Assembly: GCF_000518805.1 (NCBI RefSeq) | Contig: NZ_JAEH01000002.1 | Location: 124,001-188,000, forward strand | DNA length: 64,000 bases | Reading direction: 5' to 3' | Source: Shewanella waksmanii ATCC BAA-643 | GTDB lineage: Bacteria; Pseudomonadota; Gammaproteobacteria; Enterobacterales; Shewanellaceae | Part shown: piece after piece, positions 54,001 to 62,207 of the stretch | How the letters are laid out: every line of letters starts with the position of its first letter | How positions within the stretch are numbered: position 1 is the stretch's first letter | Notes under the pieces: generated by a model | Database searches by the model: none | Seen by the model: the letters and a program-made list of their open reading frames with translations, nothing else | Told to the model about the DNA's origin: nothing | Program-made: the position numbers and the translations under genes

Positions 54001-57000
54001 AAGGGGTGAAGGCTCAATTGGGATTTCAATTGCTGAAGGTACCGCGAGGTTTAGTACCAATCAGGCTCCAGCTGCAGGGCCAAGTAATGTCTTTGCTGTT
54101 GATACAAATGCACCGTCTGTGACCTTATCTGGCCCGACTGGTGTTCAGTCTGATGATTTTGTTGTAGACATTGTATTCAATGAAAATGTGCTAGGTTTTG
54201 ACCAATCTGATATTGCAATTGTTAATGGCACCATTGAAAGTTTTAATGCTATTGATGCACAAAACTATCAAATAACAGTCAGTGCTACAGGAACTTTGGA
54301 TGTTGACTTAAGTGTTGCCGCTAGTTCGGCTCAAGACGCTGCAGGCAATGGTCATACCGTTTCAAATACTCTAGTTATTAGTTTTGATGATGAAGCACCA
54401 TCAGTGACTATTTCTGGCCCAACAGGCGACGTGGCTTCATCATTTACAGTGACCTTTGCGTTTAGTGAAGATGTGACTGGGTTTAGTAAAGATGATATTA
54501 CCGTTAATAATGCTGACCTTGGTACATTGGCAAGTTCTGATGCTAAAACCTACAGCATTGATGTGACACCAACAGTTCAAGCAACTGTAACGCTTGATGT
54601 CGCCGCTGATGTCGCTGTAGATGGCGCGAGTAACGGCAACCTTGCTGGAGCTCAATATTCCGTTAATTACGATATTAACGATGCTCCAGTTATTGCCGGT
54701 ACGCCAGATGTTTCGGTATTTGAAGATGCGGGCTACAATTTTACGCCCACAGCGAGTGATGCTGATACTTTAGATACATTAACTTTTAGTATCGTAAATA
54801 AACCAACTTGGGCGAGTTTTAGTAATACGGACGGTACCTTATCTGGAACACCTACCAATAATGATGTAGGTACAACATCCTCTATTGTCATCACAGTTTC
54901 AGATGGAGCGTTATCTACAGATCTAGCGGCATTTGATATTGAGGTAGTGAACAGTAATGATGCACCTTTAATATCGGGAACGCCAGCATCGACGGTTGAT
55001 CAAGGTGAAGCATACAGTTTCACACCAACAAGTAGTGATGATGATGTTGGTGATACTCTAGTGTTTAATGTTGTAAATAAACCTGATTGGGCCACATTTA
55101 ATAGCACAGACGGTACACTGTCCGGTATGCCAACTAATGCCAATGTTGGTGTGACTAGTGGAATAATCATTTCCGTTACTGACGGTACAGTCACAAGCGC
55201 GTTGCCGGGCTTCAACCTAGCCGTTGTTAACGTTAATGACACACCAACCATCTCTGGTACTCCTGCAACGTCGGTTAATCAAGGAGTCGGTTATAATTTC
55301 ACTCCGACGGCGACTGACATCGATAGTGCTGACGTATTAAGCTTTAGCATTGTGAATAAGCCTGTATGGGCGACATTTAGTTCAGTGAACGGAGCTTTAA
55401 GTGGTACTCCAACTAATGACGACGTAGGAATGCACTCTGGCATTATTATTTCGGTATCAGATGGTACGATTTCAGTGCCACTGCCGACCTTTAGTATTAA
55501 CGTGATTAACGTTAACGATGCTCCAGTGATTACTGGTACTCCAAATACATTAGTAAGCGAAGGCAATGCCTATAGCTTTACACCGATAGCGGCAGATGCT
55601 GACGCCGGTGATAGCTTAAGCTTTAGTATTGTTAATGCGCCAAGTTGGGCTGTGTTTAGTTCTGCAGACGGTACACTATCAGGTACGCCAACCGCTGCCG
55701 ATATTGGTGTTACAGCTGGGGTCGTTATCACGGTGACTGATGGTAGTTTGTCTGCGTCTTTACCCGCGTTTTCAATTACGGTTGCTGGTGTGAATGAAGC
55801 GCCTGTTATCTCTGGGGTTCCCAGTGTGACTGTGAATGAAGGTGAACCTTATTTATTTGCGCCCATTGCAACTGATGTGGATGCCGATTCGGTGCTCGTG
55901 TTTAGTATCAACAATCAGCCAAGTTGGGCAACTTTTGATACCAATAATGGCTCATTAAGCGGCACGCCAACCAGTATTGATATAGGTGTTACTAATAACA
56001 TCGTAATTACTGTTTCAGATGGCGAGCTATCAGCATCTTTGCCAGTCTTTAGCATTGAAGTGGTTAGTGTTAATACAGCGCCACAGATATCAGGTTCGCC
56101 GTTAACTACTGTAGAGCAAGATAAAAACTATAGCTTTATGCCATCTGCGACGGACGAAGATGGCGACACACTCAGCTTTAGTATCATTAACCAACCTAGC
56201 TGGGCATCATTTGATACAAGTAGTGGCGCGTTAACCGGTATGCCTAGTAGTGCAGATATTGGTACCACTAGCGGTATTGTAATTGCAGTTTCCGATGGCG
56301 TGGAGAGCACAGCTTTAACCGCTTTTGATATTGAAGTTGTTAATGTTAACGATGCGCCTGAGATCTCCGGCGTGCCTGCAAGCAGTGTACTAGAGGGAGA
56401 GCTGTATAGCTTTACTCCTACGGTTACAGATGCTGATGAAAACGAGCAGCTAACATTTAGTATTGTCAACAAACCGTTATGGGCGATGTTTGATTCACAG
56501 GTCGGGACATTATCTGGTACGCCGAGTAACAGTGATGTAGGTCAGTCCTCTGATATTCAAATTACGGTGACTGATAAAGCAGGTGAGAGCGACACTTTAG
56601 CACCATTTAATATTGAAGTGATTAATGTCAATAACGCGCCGATATTTACCTCATCACCTGTCACAGAGATTGTTGCCGAGCAAGCCTATCAATATCAATT
56701 GACAGCTGAGGATGTGGACATCGCACATACCTTGAGCTTTAGCTTAGTGTCTGGGCCGCAGTGGTTGGCGATTAGTAATAGTGGTCTAGTTGAAGGTACT
56801 GCCCCAGCTGAAAGTATTGGTGAGAGCTTTGCGGTTGTAGTTGGTGTCACCGACGGTGAAATTGATAGCGCGGTATTACAACAGTATACCTTAAGGGTCA
56901 TTGCACCGGGTAATACCGAATTAACTGCCAATTTGTACTTCTCTCCTGCGCCGGTAGCCCCAGAGCAGGCGGCAAGTTTGATTGTTGAGCTTAACAATAC

Positions 57001-58882
57001 TGGTCTAGCGGATGCGGAATCAGTGACAGCAAATGTGACTTTGTCTGATGACTTAGTGATATCCACTGTGCCTTCGCAGTGTAGTAGTGAGCAGCAAGTT
57101 ATTAGCTGCCAGTTAACTGAGTCGATAGCATCAAGCGAGCAGTTCACTGCAACAATAGCAGTTATTGCAGGCGGACAATCGGGTTTTGATAGTGCAGAGC
57201 TATTGGCTAGCGCCAGCAACGTCGAGGCAGCAGTTTCAGCACAAGCGCAACTATTGGTGGCTGAATCGTTAGCAACGATACCAGGGCAGCTGTTATCCAG
57301 CAGTCCGGTGGAAATTGGGTACGCAGTTGATATTAATGCTGACGGACTAACCGACTTAGTGAGCTATAACAATGTTGCTGGCGACATAGAAATATGGCTA
57401 AACAACGGTCTTGGCCAGTTGCTGTTAGATAAGTCAATAGCGGCTGACTCTGCAATTAGCGCTTTGCTTGTAGCAGATATTGACGGAGATGGTCATCACG
57501 ACGTGATAACGACGGGTGGCTTATCTGGCAGTAATCTATTGTATCTCCTTGATGGTAGCCAAGCGCTTATCGGCCAAGAGGTTGTTAATGCTGTTGATGC
57601 CGACATCGCGGTGGTTACTGATTTATTTGGTAATGGTGATAAGCAGCTCATTTTAGCTGGCATATATCAAACAGAAATTGCCGTATATTCTGGTATAGGC
57701 AGTGGGAATACAAGCGTTGAACTAGTTAACTTTTTCGAGTTGGCTCAATTATCGAGCGAAGTCTCTAGTCAATCCTCTATTCAAGACTCTAATCAAGTAA
57801 CAAGTAGTGACGATGTAGGAGCATCAATTACTAGTGATATAGAGTCAGCAGCTGATTCACATACCGAATCTACTGAGGCAGTCGGTATATCAAGCATTGA
57901 TGTGGTTGAGATTAATGGCCAAGCCCAACTGCTATTGTCGAGTACGAGTTCTGAGCCGGTGTTGGCGGCGGCAATGGTAGATGGCTGGCAGGCAACCATG
58001 GTCAATGGTTTACCTCAAGGTATTGAGAAGCTGATGACCGCTGATATTGATGGCAATGGTGCCATTGACGGATTCATCTATCATGATGGAGCCTGGTCAT
58101 TGGTCATCGATCTGTTATCGGATATGCCACAAGTCAGTACTGTAAATTTACCTCAAGCCAACAAGATACTTGTTGCTGATTTACAAGGTGACGGCACTAT
58201 TGAGCTGCTGTTTGTGACTTCTCAAGGCGTGAGCATTTGGCATTACTACAGCGTGAATGATATTCGTGTTAGCCCTAGTGTGATTGGTGGTGCCGATATC
58301 GCTGAGGTTTTGTTGGTTGATGTAGATTCAGATGGTGACTTGGATGTGGTGACGTTGGATGCGCAGCAAGGCATGAGTTTATGGTTCTTAACTAGTGAAG
58401 CCGATTTTGGCGCGCAAGAAGTTGATGTGAGCCTATTTGCCCAAGCACCTAATTTCCCGCAAACAGAAAAAGCCGGGCCAGTAGAGTTCATTGTTAGCAA
58501 TGTTTCCTTGGGGGATGCTAGCCAAGTTGTATTAACCGTTGCAGCCGATTCTGGTATTACATTGAGCCAGCTGCCCAATGGTTGTAGCTTAGCGGATAAC
58601 GGCATGGTGTGTAATGTGGGTCAGTTAAACGCAACAGAGCAACATGCGATTACGGTCTGGATCACTACAGCCAATGCTGGGAGCTATACACTCACAGGTA
58701 TGATTGATTCAGCGGAAGCAGACACTAATTCACAAAATGACAGTGTCACCGTTAATCTTGTTGTTCCTGAGCAAGCTAAACAAAGTAGCAGTAGCGGTGC
58801 TTTGGCGTGGTACTTAGTGGTACTACTTAGCTTACTTGCCTTGTATCGTTCCAATTTAGTTAGGCGAGCTAAAATTCGATAG
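51005..58882 (+). CDS. Giant modular surface protein with Ig-like/cadherin-like repeats and C-terminal sorting-type tail
   Basis: About 2,625 residues. Signal peptide to about residue 33 (ATSTWA|NSD). Residues 35-1030: several DUF11-like beta domains, each with a cysteine pair such as CGAGSS...C-x-F. Residues 1040-1220: two bacterial Ig-like units, each opening SGPTG and containing F-x-E-D/N-V-x-G-F. Residues 1225-1972: eight He_PIG-type units of about 93 residues. Then a DUF11-like domain, followed by five FG-GAP/calcium loops (D-x-D-x-D-G) from about 2107 to 2460. The C-terminus is SSSSG, a hydrophobic segment ALAWYLVVLLSLLALY, then Arg/Lys, resembling a GlyGly-CTERM sorting signal. ATG at 51005 has AAAGGA upstream; the TTG at 50978 would disrupt the signal peptide. 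Likely adhesin or matrix protein. Confidence 0.9.
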   Translation: MIGLFDSVKCGQGSPRLVISSVLLFIATSTWANSDDISLSSAVTNSSVADGNISTVTYTVTTMNGQNATDIEFLANLPAGHLIAPEPFATTTCTDGSFTAAAGTSSFSASDYRLGSDSSCTFSFNVEVTQTGNIVSAAFNSSLGTSADTSETITVDTDSVKVSLSASPALISVGNISTLHFDFDNPSASMVFSFSAKVDLPSGLTIAPNPNFTQDCLSPFTLSEAAGASSISLSSGAVGASAACRLSIDVLADRAGDFDIQTGVISTFTPNKTIGKASANLVAKREFVNLVFEPLLVQPSGSADLNVTITNFNRSFAASDITFTNNLLVSDDPDAPATTVQLSASATPIADVCGAGSTLSGSQTITLLGAQLGVGESCTFTVPVSVPADAISGFYLNKVTGVSAMVDGQVEIFPDVTNGLSISNAPALTMQVLTAPFTAKDDVTLRYNLENIDAGNTASAISFATRLGGTEVINPAAVTLPGSGFCGAGSSASLFINSDIWYLNVSNASLAGGANCSFDLIVALADDVRSGEYSYSAETISATINADTVTSGNPSASVAFNVESAPRLSLSFVDDVVTPGAAAELKVRLYASDGSSADASNVGFTLDLNSGFSGLVATGLPSNDVCGSGSSISGVSTLSFSGGTVAPGEDCEFTVPLQLPADTVGSYTLTSSEVAATIAGSAVNSPLSSTSLTVSGLSFTKSFVTNPVRVGTAGTNVDLTYLITNAVGADDATSINFTESFSNTASGITIVSADQSAFCGAGSSAVAAGFLLAVNDVEVNNGSQCAFTVTLNIPNTVASGSYLSLSSSLTANVGGGPEVLSPAADFLQVDELSVATSIDVTSPTSASTINYVMSFSTDVANFDITDISVINGSLANFAGSGADYSVEVTPLADGDVTLSIAADVADDAVDATVKNIASQATVFEYQTAPLIPTPSLTLGDPSVILTNAGPVTFDISYLDVEQVNLTAADVTLNRTGDANADVSILNGDSTSAQVSLSNLRGEGSIGISIAEGTARFSTNQAPAAGPSNVFAVDTNAPSVTLSGPTGVQSDDFVVDIVFNENVLGFDQSDIAIVNGTIESFNAIDAQNYQITVSATGTLDVDLSVAASSAQDAAGNGHTVSNTLVISFDDEAPSVTISGPTGDVASSFTVTFAFSEDVTGFSKDDITVNNADLGTLASSDAKTYSIDVTPTVQATVTLDVAADVAVDGASNGNLAGAQYSVNYDINDAPVIAGTPDVSVFEDAGYNFTPTASDADTLDTLTFSIVNKPTWASFSNTDGTLSGTPTNNDVGTTSSIVITVSDGALSTDLAAFDIEVVNSNDAPLISGTPASTVDQGEAYSFTPTSSDDDVGDTLVFNVVNKPDWATFNSTDGTLSGMPTNANVGVTSGIIISVTDGTVTSALPGFNLAVVNVNDTPTISGTPATSVNQGVGYNFTPTATDIDSADVLSFSIVNKPVWATFSSVNGALSGTPTNDDVGMHSGIIISVSDGTISVPLPTFSINVINVNDAPVITGTPNTLVSEGNAYSFTPIAADADAGDSLSFSIVNAPSWAVFSSADGTLSGTPTAADIGVTAGVVITVTDGSLSASLPAFSITVAGVNEAPVISGVPSVTVNEGEPYLFAPIATDVDADSVLVFSINNQPSWATFDTNNGSLSGTPTSIDIGVTNNIVITVSDGELSASLPVFSIEVVSVNTAPQISGSPLTTVEQDKNYSFMPSATDEDGDTLSFSIINQPSWASFDTSSGALTGMPSSADIGTTSGIVIAVSDGVESTALTAFDIEVVNVNDAPEISGVPASSVLEGELYSFTPTVTDADENEQLTFSIVNKPLWAMFDSQVGTLSGTPSNSDVGQSSDIQITVTDKAGESDTLAPFNIEVINVNNAPIFTSSPVTEIVAEQAYQYQLTAEDVDIAHTLSFSLVSGPQWLAISNSGLVEGTAPAESIGESFAVVVGVTDGEIDSAVLQQYTLRVIAPGNTELTANLYFSPAPVAPEQAASLIVELNNTGLADAESVTANVTLSDDLVISTVPSQCSSEQQVISCQLTESIASSEQFTATIAVIAGGQSGFDSAELLASASNVEAAVSAQAQLLVAESLATIPGQLLSSSPVEIGYAVDINADGLTDLVSYNNVAGDIEIWLNNGLGQLLLDKSIAADSAISALLVADIDGDGHHDVITTGGLSGSNLLYLLDGSQALIGQEVVNAVDADIAVVTDLFGNGDKQLILAGIYQTEIAVYSGIGSGNTSVELVNFFELAQLSSEVSSQSSIQDSNQVTSSDDVGASITSDIESAADSHTESTEAVGISSIDVVEINGQAQLLLSSTSSEPVLAAAMVDGWQATMVNGLPQGIEKLMTADIDGNGAIDGFIYHDGAWSLVIDLLSDMPQVSTVNLPQANKILVADLQGDGTIELLFVTSQGVSIWHYYSVNDIRVSPSVIGGADIAEVLLVDVDSDGDLDVVTLDAQQGMSLWFLTSEADFGAQEVDVSLFAQAPNFPQTEKAGPVEFIVSNVSLGDASQVVLTVAADSGITLSQLPNGCSLADNGMVCNVGQLNATEQHAITVWITTANAGSYTLTGMIDSAEADTNSQNDSVTVNLVVPEQAKQSSSSGALAWYLVVLLSLLALYRSNLVRRAKIR
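54677..56905 (+). repeat. Eight tandem He_PIG-type repeats inside the giant gene
   Basis: Unit starts (Asn codon of N-D-A-P) at 54677, 54956, 55235, 55514, 55793, 56072, 56348 and 56630: spacing of exactly 279 bases five times, then 276 and 282. Consensus N-D-A-P-x-I-S-G-T-P-x-x-x-V, then Y-x-F-T-P, L-x-F-S-I-x-N-x-P-x-W-A, and L-S-G-T-P. The units differ in DNA sequence, so they are old or under diversifying pressure rather than freshly duplicated. Confidence 0.93.
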
Positions 58883-58896
58883 ACAGGGCAGATAGA

Positions 58897-58926
58897 TGCC
58901 GATATCTTCAAGATATCGGCATTTTT
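58897..58926 (+). terminator. Intrinsic terminator after the giant gene
   Basis: TGCCGATATC, loop TTCAA, GATATCGGCA, then TTTTT. A 10-bp perfect stem. It separates the giant gene from the FG-GAP gene. Confidence 0.92.
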
Positions 58927-59001
58927 CGATTTGGTAGAGAGTAATTCAGTTTTAAATCAATAAAATAATGATATGTCATAACAATGGCAATGGAGATAGG
59001 C

Positions 59002-62000
59002 ATGCGCTTGTTAAACTATGGAATTGGATCCGCTGTTAGTTTTACACCTAAATTAAAGCTAAAGCGCTTAGCGTTAAGTAGTTTATTTATTGCCTCTTTT
59101 ACAAGCGGTGCATTGGCCAACACCGAATTTGAATTTGCGCCAATTGACGATGGCATTTTGAAACTAATGGGTCAGTTAGAAACTGACAAAGACCCTAAGT
59201 GCCATGCGACGGCAACAAGATTAGAAGGGCTGATATATGGAACGCCTTTAGCCGAGCAAGCAAGATACAATAAAACTGAATACCAAAAACAGCTAGTAAA
59301 ATTCATTTGGACTGAAGCAGCAAAACGCTATCCTCAGCAAGATCCTCTCACAAAAACCTCGGTGTCTGAGGCCACGGCCCAGCTATTTACCACAACCTTA
59401 GTTAACGGCACAGTGCCTCAATGGCAGGTGAAGTTAGGCCAGCAGCAGGTCATTATCACTGAGCGTGATCAGCAACATTATGGCTCAATAGCTTACACAT
59501 TAAGAGCGATGCTCGCGGTGCAGCAAGATGTTTTATTGGATTTTGACTTAGCACTTCCTGAACTATCAGATGAGGCGGCGAATTATATTACTCAGCAAGT
59601 TGATTTAGTTACCTTGTCATTACTTAAATTAGCAGATGAAAGTGCTCGCGCTGAGGATCAATACGAAGTAAGTGCTAACCATATTGATCGCAGCTGGTTA
59701 ACACTGTTTCCAGATTTAGATGTTTCGCAAAAGCAGCAAGTATCCTCTCAACTATCGGTGCAAAATAACACTAAACGTCAGTCTGGCTTGTTGATGCCGT
59801 TGGTAGAGCAAAAAATTGCGGCTTTCGCCCAATATAATGATGTTAATCAAACATTATTTATTCGTAACCTACAGGTCTATTTTGCCAAATTAGCAATGCC
59901 CGAGAGCGAGCAAGCTAAGGCGAGTTTCAAACAGTATTTCACTGAGGCGATGATCGCATTTTCGGGTACGCTTTACTTAAACGCGCAAGCCTATGCTCAG
60001 CAAACTAAGGGAATTACCATTAAAGAAGCAGATGTTGCTGCGGCGCTGCACAGTGTTCTGCCCCATGATGTCAATGAATATGAAGATGTGATTTTTTATC
60101 CAAAATATGCAAAAGATAAGCAAGTGATCATTGAATCTTATGATATGGATGCATTTCGTGATTCAGGTTTGCATTGGGTCTATTTTAAAGAGGCGCTTAA
60201 TGATGCCAATGACATGATTAAGTTAGAAGCTGACCCCTTTGCTGCAGAGTTATTAAGCGAAGCAGTTGCTCACTATGGCGTTCTATTATTACGTGAAGCC
60301 GGTACGATCGGTAAGGCGAACCAGCAACAACACTTGTCTGCTGAGTTGGTTGCACAAAGCTACCAACAGATTGACAGCAATATCACGGCGCATACTAAAT
60401 ATCAGCCAGATGAAAGTTTACAGGCGACCATTGTGTCAGCCGACAATAGCAAGACAAAAGATAAAGGTGATGTTCAGTTTTTTGAAAATGTGTCAGTGCA
60501 GCAAAATTTTGAAGTAGAGCATCGTTCCTCTGATTGGTTGAGTCGTCAATTACGCAGCTATTTAGAAAAAGATGTGGATACAGGCATTATCACTATTCCG
60601 CCAGCGTTTGGTGGCAGTGGCATCGCCGCTGAAGATATTAATGGTGATGGACTCACGGATTTGCTGGTGCTTAGTGGTTTAGGCAACAAGCTATTTCTTA
60701 ACACAGGTAAAGGGCTAGTCGATGCAACCAAAGAATCAGGCTTAGTAAATGTGAGTCGCCGACAAGGTTCCAGTAACAGTGCTGGAGAGCCTAGGCAGCC
60801 ACTGATTGCTGACTGGGATAACGATGGCGACCAAGATATTATCATTACTTATGTTGACGAGTTGCATCATGTATATCGAAATGATGGCACGGGCAAATTT
60901 GAAGACATCAGTACTGCGACTAACTTAGGTGGCATAGGCGCTGTTGGCGGACCGGCAACGACTGTTGATGTAAATAACGATGGTCTATTAGATGTTTATA
61001 TTCAGTATTTTGGCAATTATTTAAAAGGTGATTTACCAACGCTCAAGCGCCGCAACGATAATGGTGGCGAGAATGTACTGTTTATCAACAAGGGTAATTT
61101 CAAGTTTGAGCAAGCAGATAAGGCGTTAGGTGCCAACAATAACGGTTGGGGCCAAGCCGTGACCCACGCGGATTTAAACATGGATGGTTGGCAAGATTTG
61201 ATTGTCGGCAATGATTTTGGTGTCAACGCCTATTATATCAATCAGGAAGGTAAAGGGTTTAGGGATTATGCCGCCAATATTGGTACTAATAAGCCATCCT
61301 ATACTATGAATTTGAGTTTAAGTGACTTAAACCGTGATGGTATTGCCGATGTTTATGTCTCTAATATTGTGACAATGAATAAAGATCAAAAATACGTATT
61401 GCCGAGTGAAGATACCACGGCTGAGTTTAACCCCGATAAGTTAGCCAATATGCGTGTTGTAGAGGGTAACGATCTATTCTTGTCGGCAAAGAATGAAAAA
61501 GGTGCACTAAAGTATCAGCACAGCGATTTGGTTGGACGAGGCTATTCAACGACAGGTTGGGCGTGGGATGCGGATTTTTTTGATGTGGACAATGATGGCG
61601 ATGACGACCTTTATGTACTAAATGGTATGAACGATTACTATGTCTACTCGAAAAAGAACCCTTATTATACTGACCCTATGAGTGGAGAATCAGTTAGTGT
61701 GGACTTTCCTGATGCGGCGAAGGCGAGCAATGTATTTTTTATTAACAGCAATGGCAAACTCAACAATGTTTCGGCATTAAGTGGCCTTGATTTTATTGGT
61801 AACTCGCGTGCGGCGACATACTTAGATTTGGACAGTGATGGCGATTTAGATGTGGCCGTCAATAATTATCATGATAGTGCGCAACTGTTTGCGAATCAGG
61901 CACAAAAGCTCAGTAACAACTGGATGAAAATCACCTTAGAAGGGGCGCCAGAGCTTGGTGTTAACTTAGATGCGATTGGCGCACAGATAATTGTAACGAC

Positions 62001-62193
62001 AGCTAATCAAGGTTATACCTGGCGACAGGTTAATGGCAGCCAAGGCTATATGTCTGTGCACCCAAAGGAACAGCATATCGGTTTAGGTAAAGCGCAGCTG
62101 GCTAAGGTCAGTATCATATGGCCAAATGGCAAGCGTCAGCACTTTGATAATGTGGATGCCAATCAAAGTTACACGATTTCTTACCCTAAATAG
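59002..62193 (+). CDS. CRTAC1/UnbV-type FG-GAP repeat protein
   Basis: About 1,063 residues. Signal segment ends SGALA|NTEF. The first half (to about 510) is helical with no recognised domain. The second half has seven calcium-binding FG-GAP/VCBS loops (for example DINGDGLTDLL, DWDNDGDQDII, DVNNDGLLDVY, DLNMDGWQDLI, DLNRDGIADVY, DVDNDGDDDLY, DLDSDGDLDVA), predicted to form a beta-propeller. It ends in an ASPIC/UnbV domain (IGAQIIVTTANQGYTWRQVN, SIIWPNGK). ATG at 59002 is preferred because GGAG lies six bases upstream; ATGs at 58984 and 58990 lack an SD. It is 14 bases from the next gene, so an operon is likely. Extracytoplasmic role unknown. Confidence 0.88.
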   Translation: MRLLNYGIGSAVSFTPKLKLKRLALSSLFIASFTSGALANTEFEFAPIDDGILKLMGQLETDKDPKCHATATRLEGLIYGTPLAEQARYNKTEYQKQLVKFIWTEAAKRYPQQDPLTKTSVSEATAQLFTTTLVNGTVPQWQVKLGQQQVIITERDQQHYGSIAYTLRAMLAVQQDVLLDFDLALPELSDEAANYITQQVDLVTLSLLKLADESARAEDQYEVSANHIDRSWLTLFPDLDVSQKQQVSSQLSVQNNTKRQSGLLMPLVEQKIAAFAQYNDVNQTLFIRNLQVYFAKLAMPESEQAKASFKQYFTEAMIAFSGTLYLNAQAYAQQTKGITIKEADVAAALHSVLPHDVNEYEDVIFYPKYAKDKQVIIESYDMDAFRDSGLHWVYFKEALNDANDMIKLEADPFAAELLSEAVAHYGVLLLREAGTIGKANQQQHLSAELVAQSYQQIDSNITAHTKYQPDESLQATIVSADNSKTKDKGDVQFFENVSVQQNFEVEHRSSDWLSRQLRSYLEKDVDTGIITIPPAFGGSGIAAEDINGDGLTDLLVLSGLGNKLFLNTGKGLVDATKESGLVNVSRRQGSSNSAGEPRQPLIADWDNDGDQDIIITYVDELHHVYRNDGTGKFEDISTATNLGGIGAVGGPATTVDVNNDGLLDVYIQYFGNYLKGDLPTLKRRNDNGGENVLFINKGNFKFEQADKALGANNNGWGQAVTHADLNMDGWQDLIVGNDFGVNAYYINQEGKGFRDYAANIGTNKPSYTMNLSLSDLNRDGIADVYVSNIVTMNKDQKYVLPSEDTTAEFNPDKLANMRVVEGNDLFLSAKNEKGALKYQHSDLVGRGYSTTGWAWDADFFDVDNDGDDDLYVLNGMNDYYVYSKKNPYYTDPMSGESVSVDFPDAAKASNVFFINSNGKLNNVSALSGLDFIGNSRAATYLDLDSDGDLDVAVNNYHDSAQLFANQAQKLSNNWMKITLEGAPELGVNLDAIGAQIIVTTANQGYTWRQVNGSQGYMSVHPKEQHIGLGKAQLAKVSIIWPNGKRQHFDNVDANQSYTISYPK

Positions 62194-62207
62194 CCAGTGA
62201 TTTAACG

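Noticed and set aside
54677..56905. CRISPR-like or satellite array
   Set aside because: Repeats are 279-base protein-coding units with no short direct repeats and spacers.
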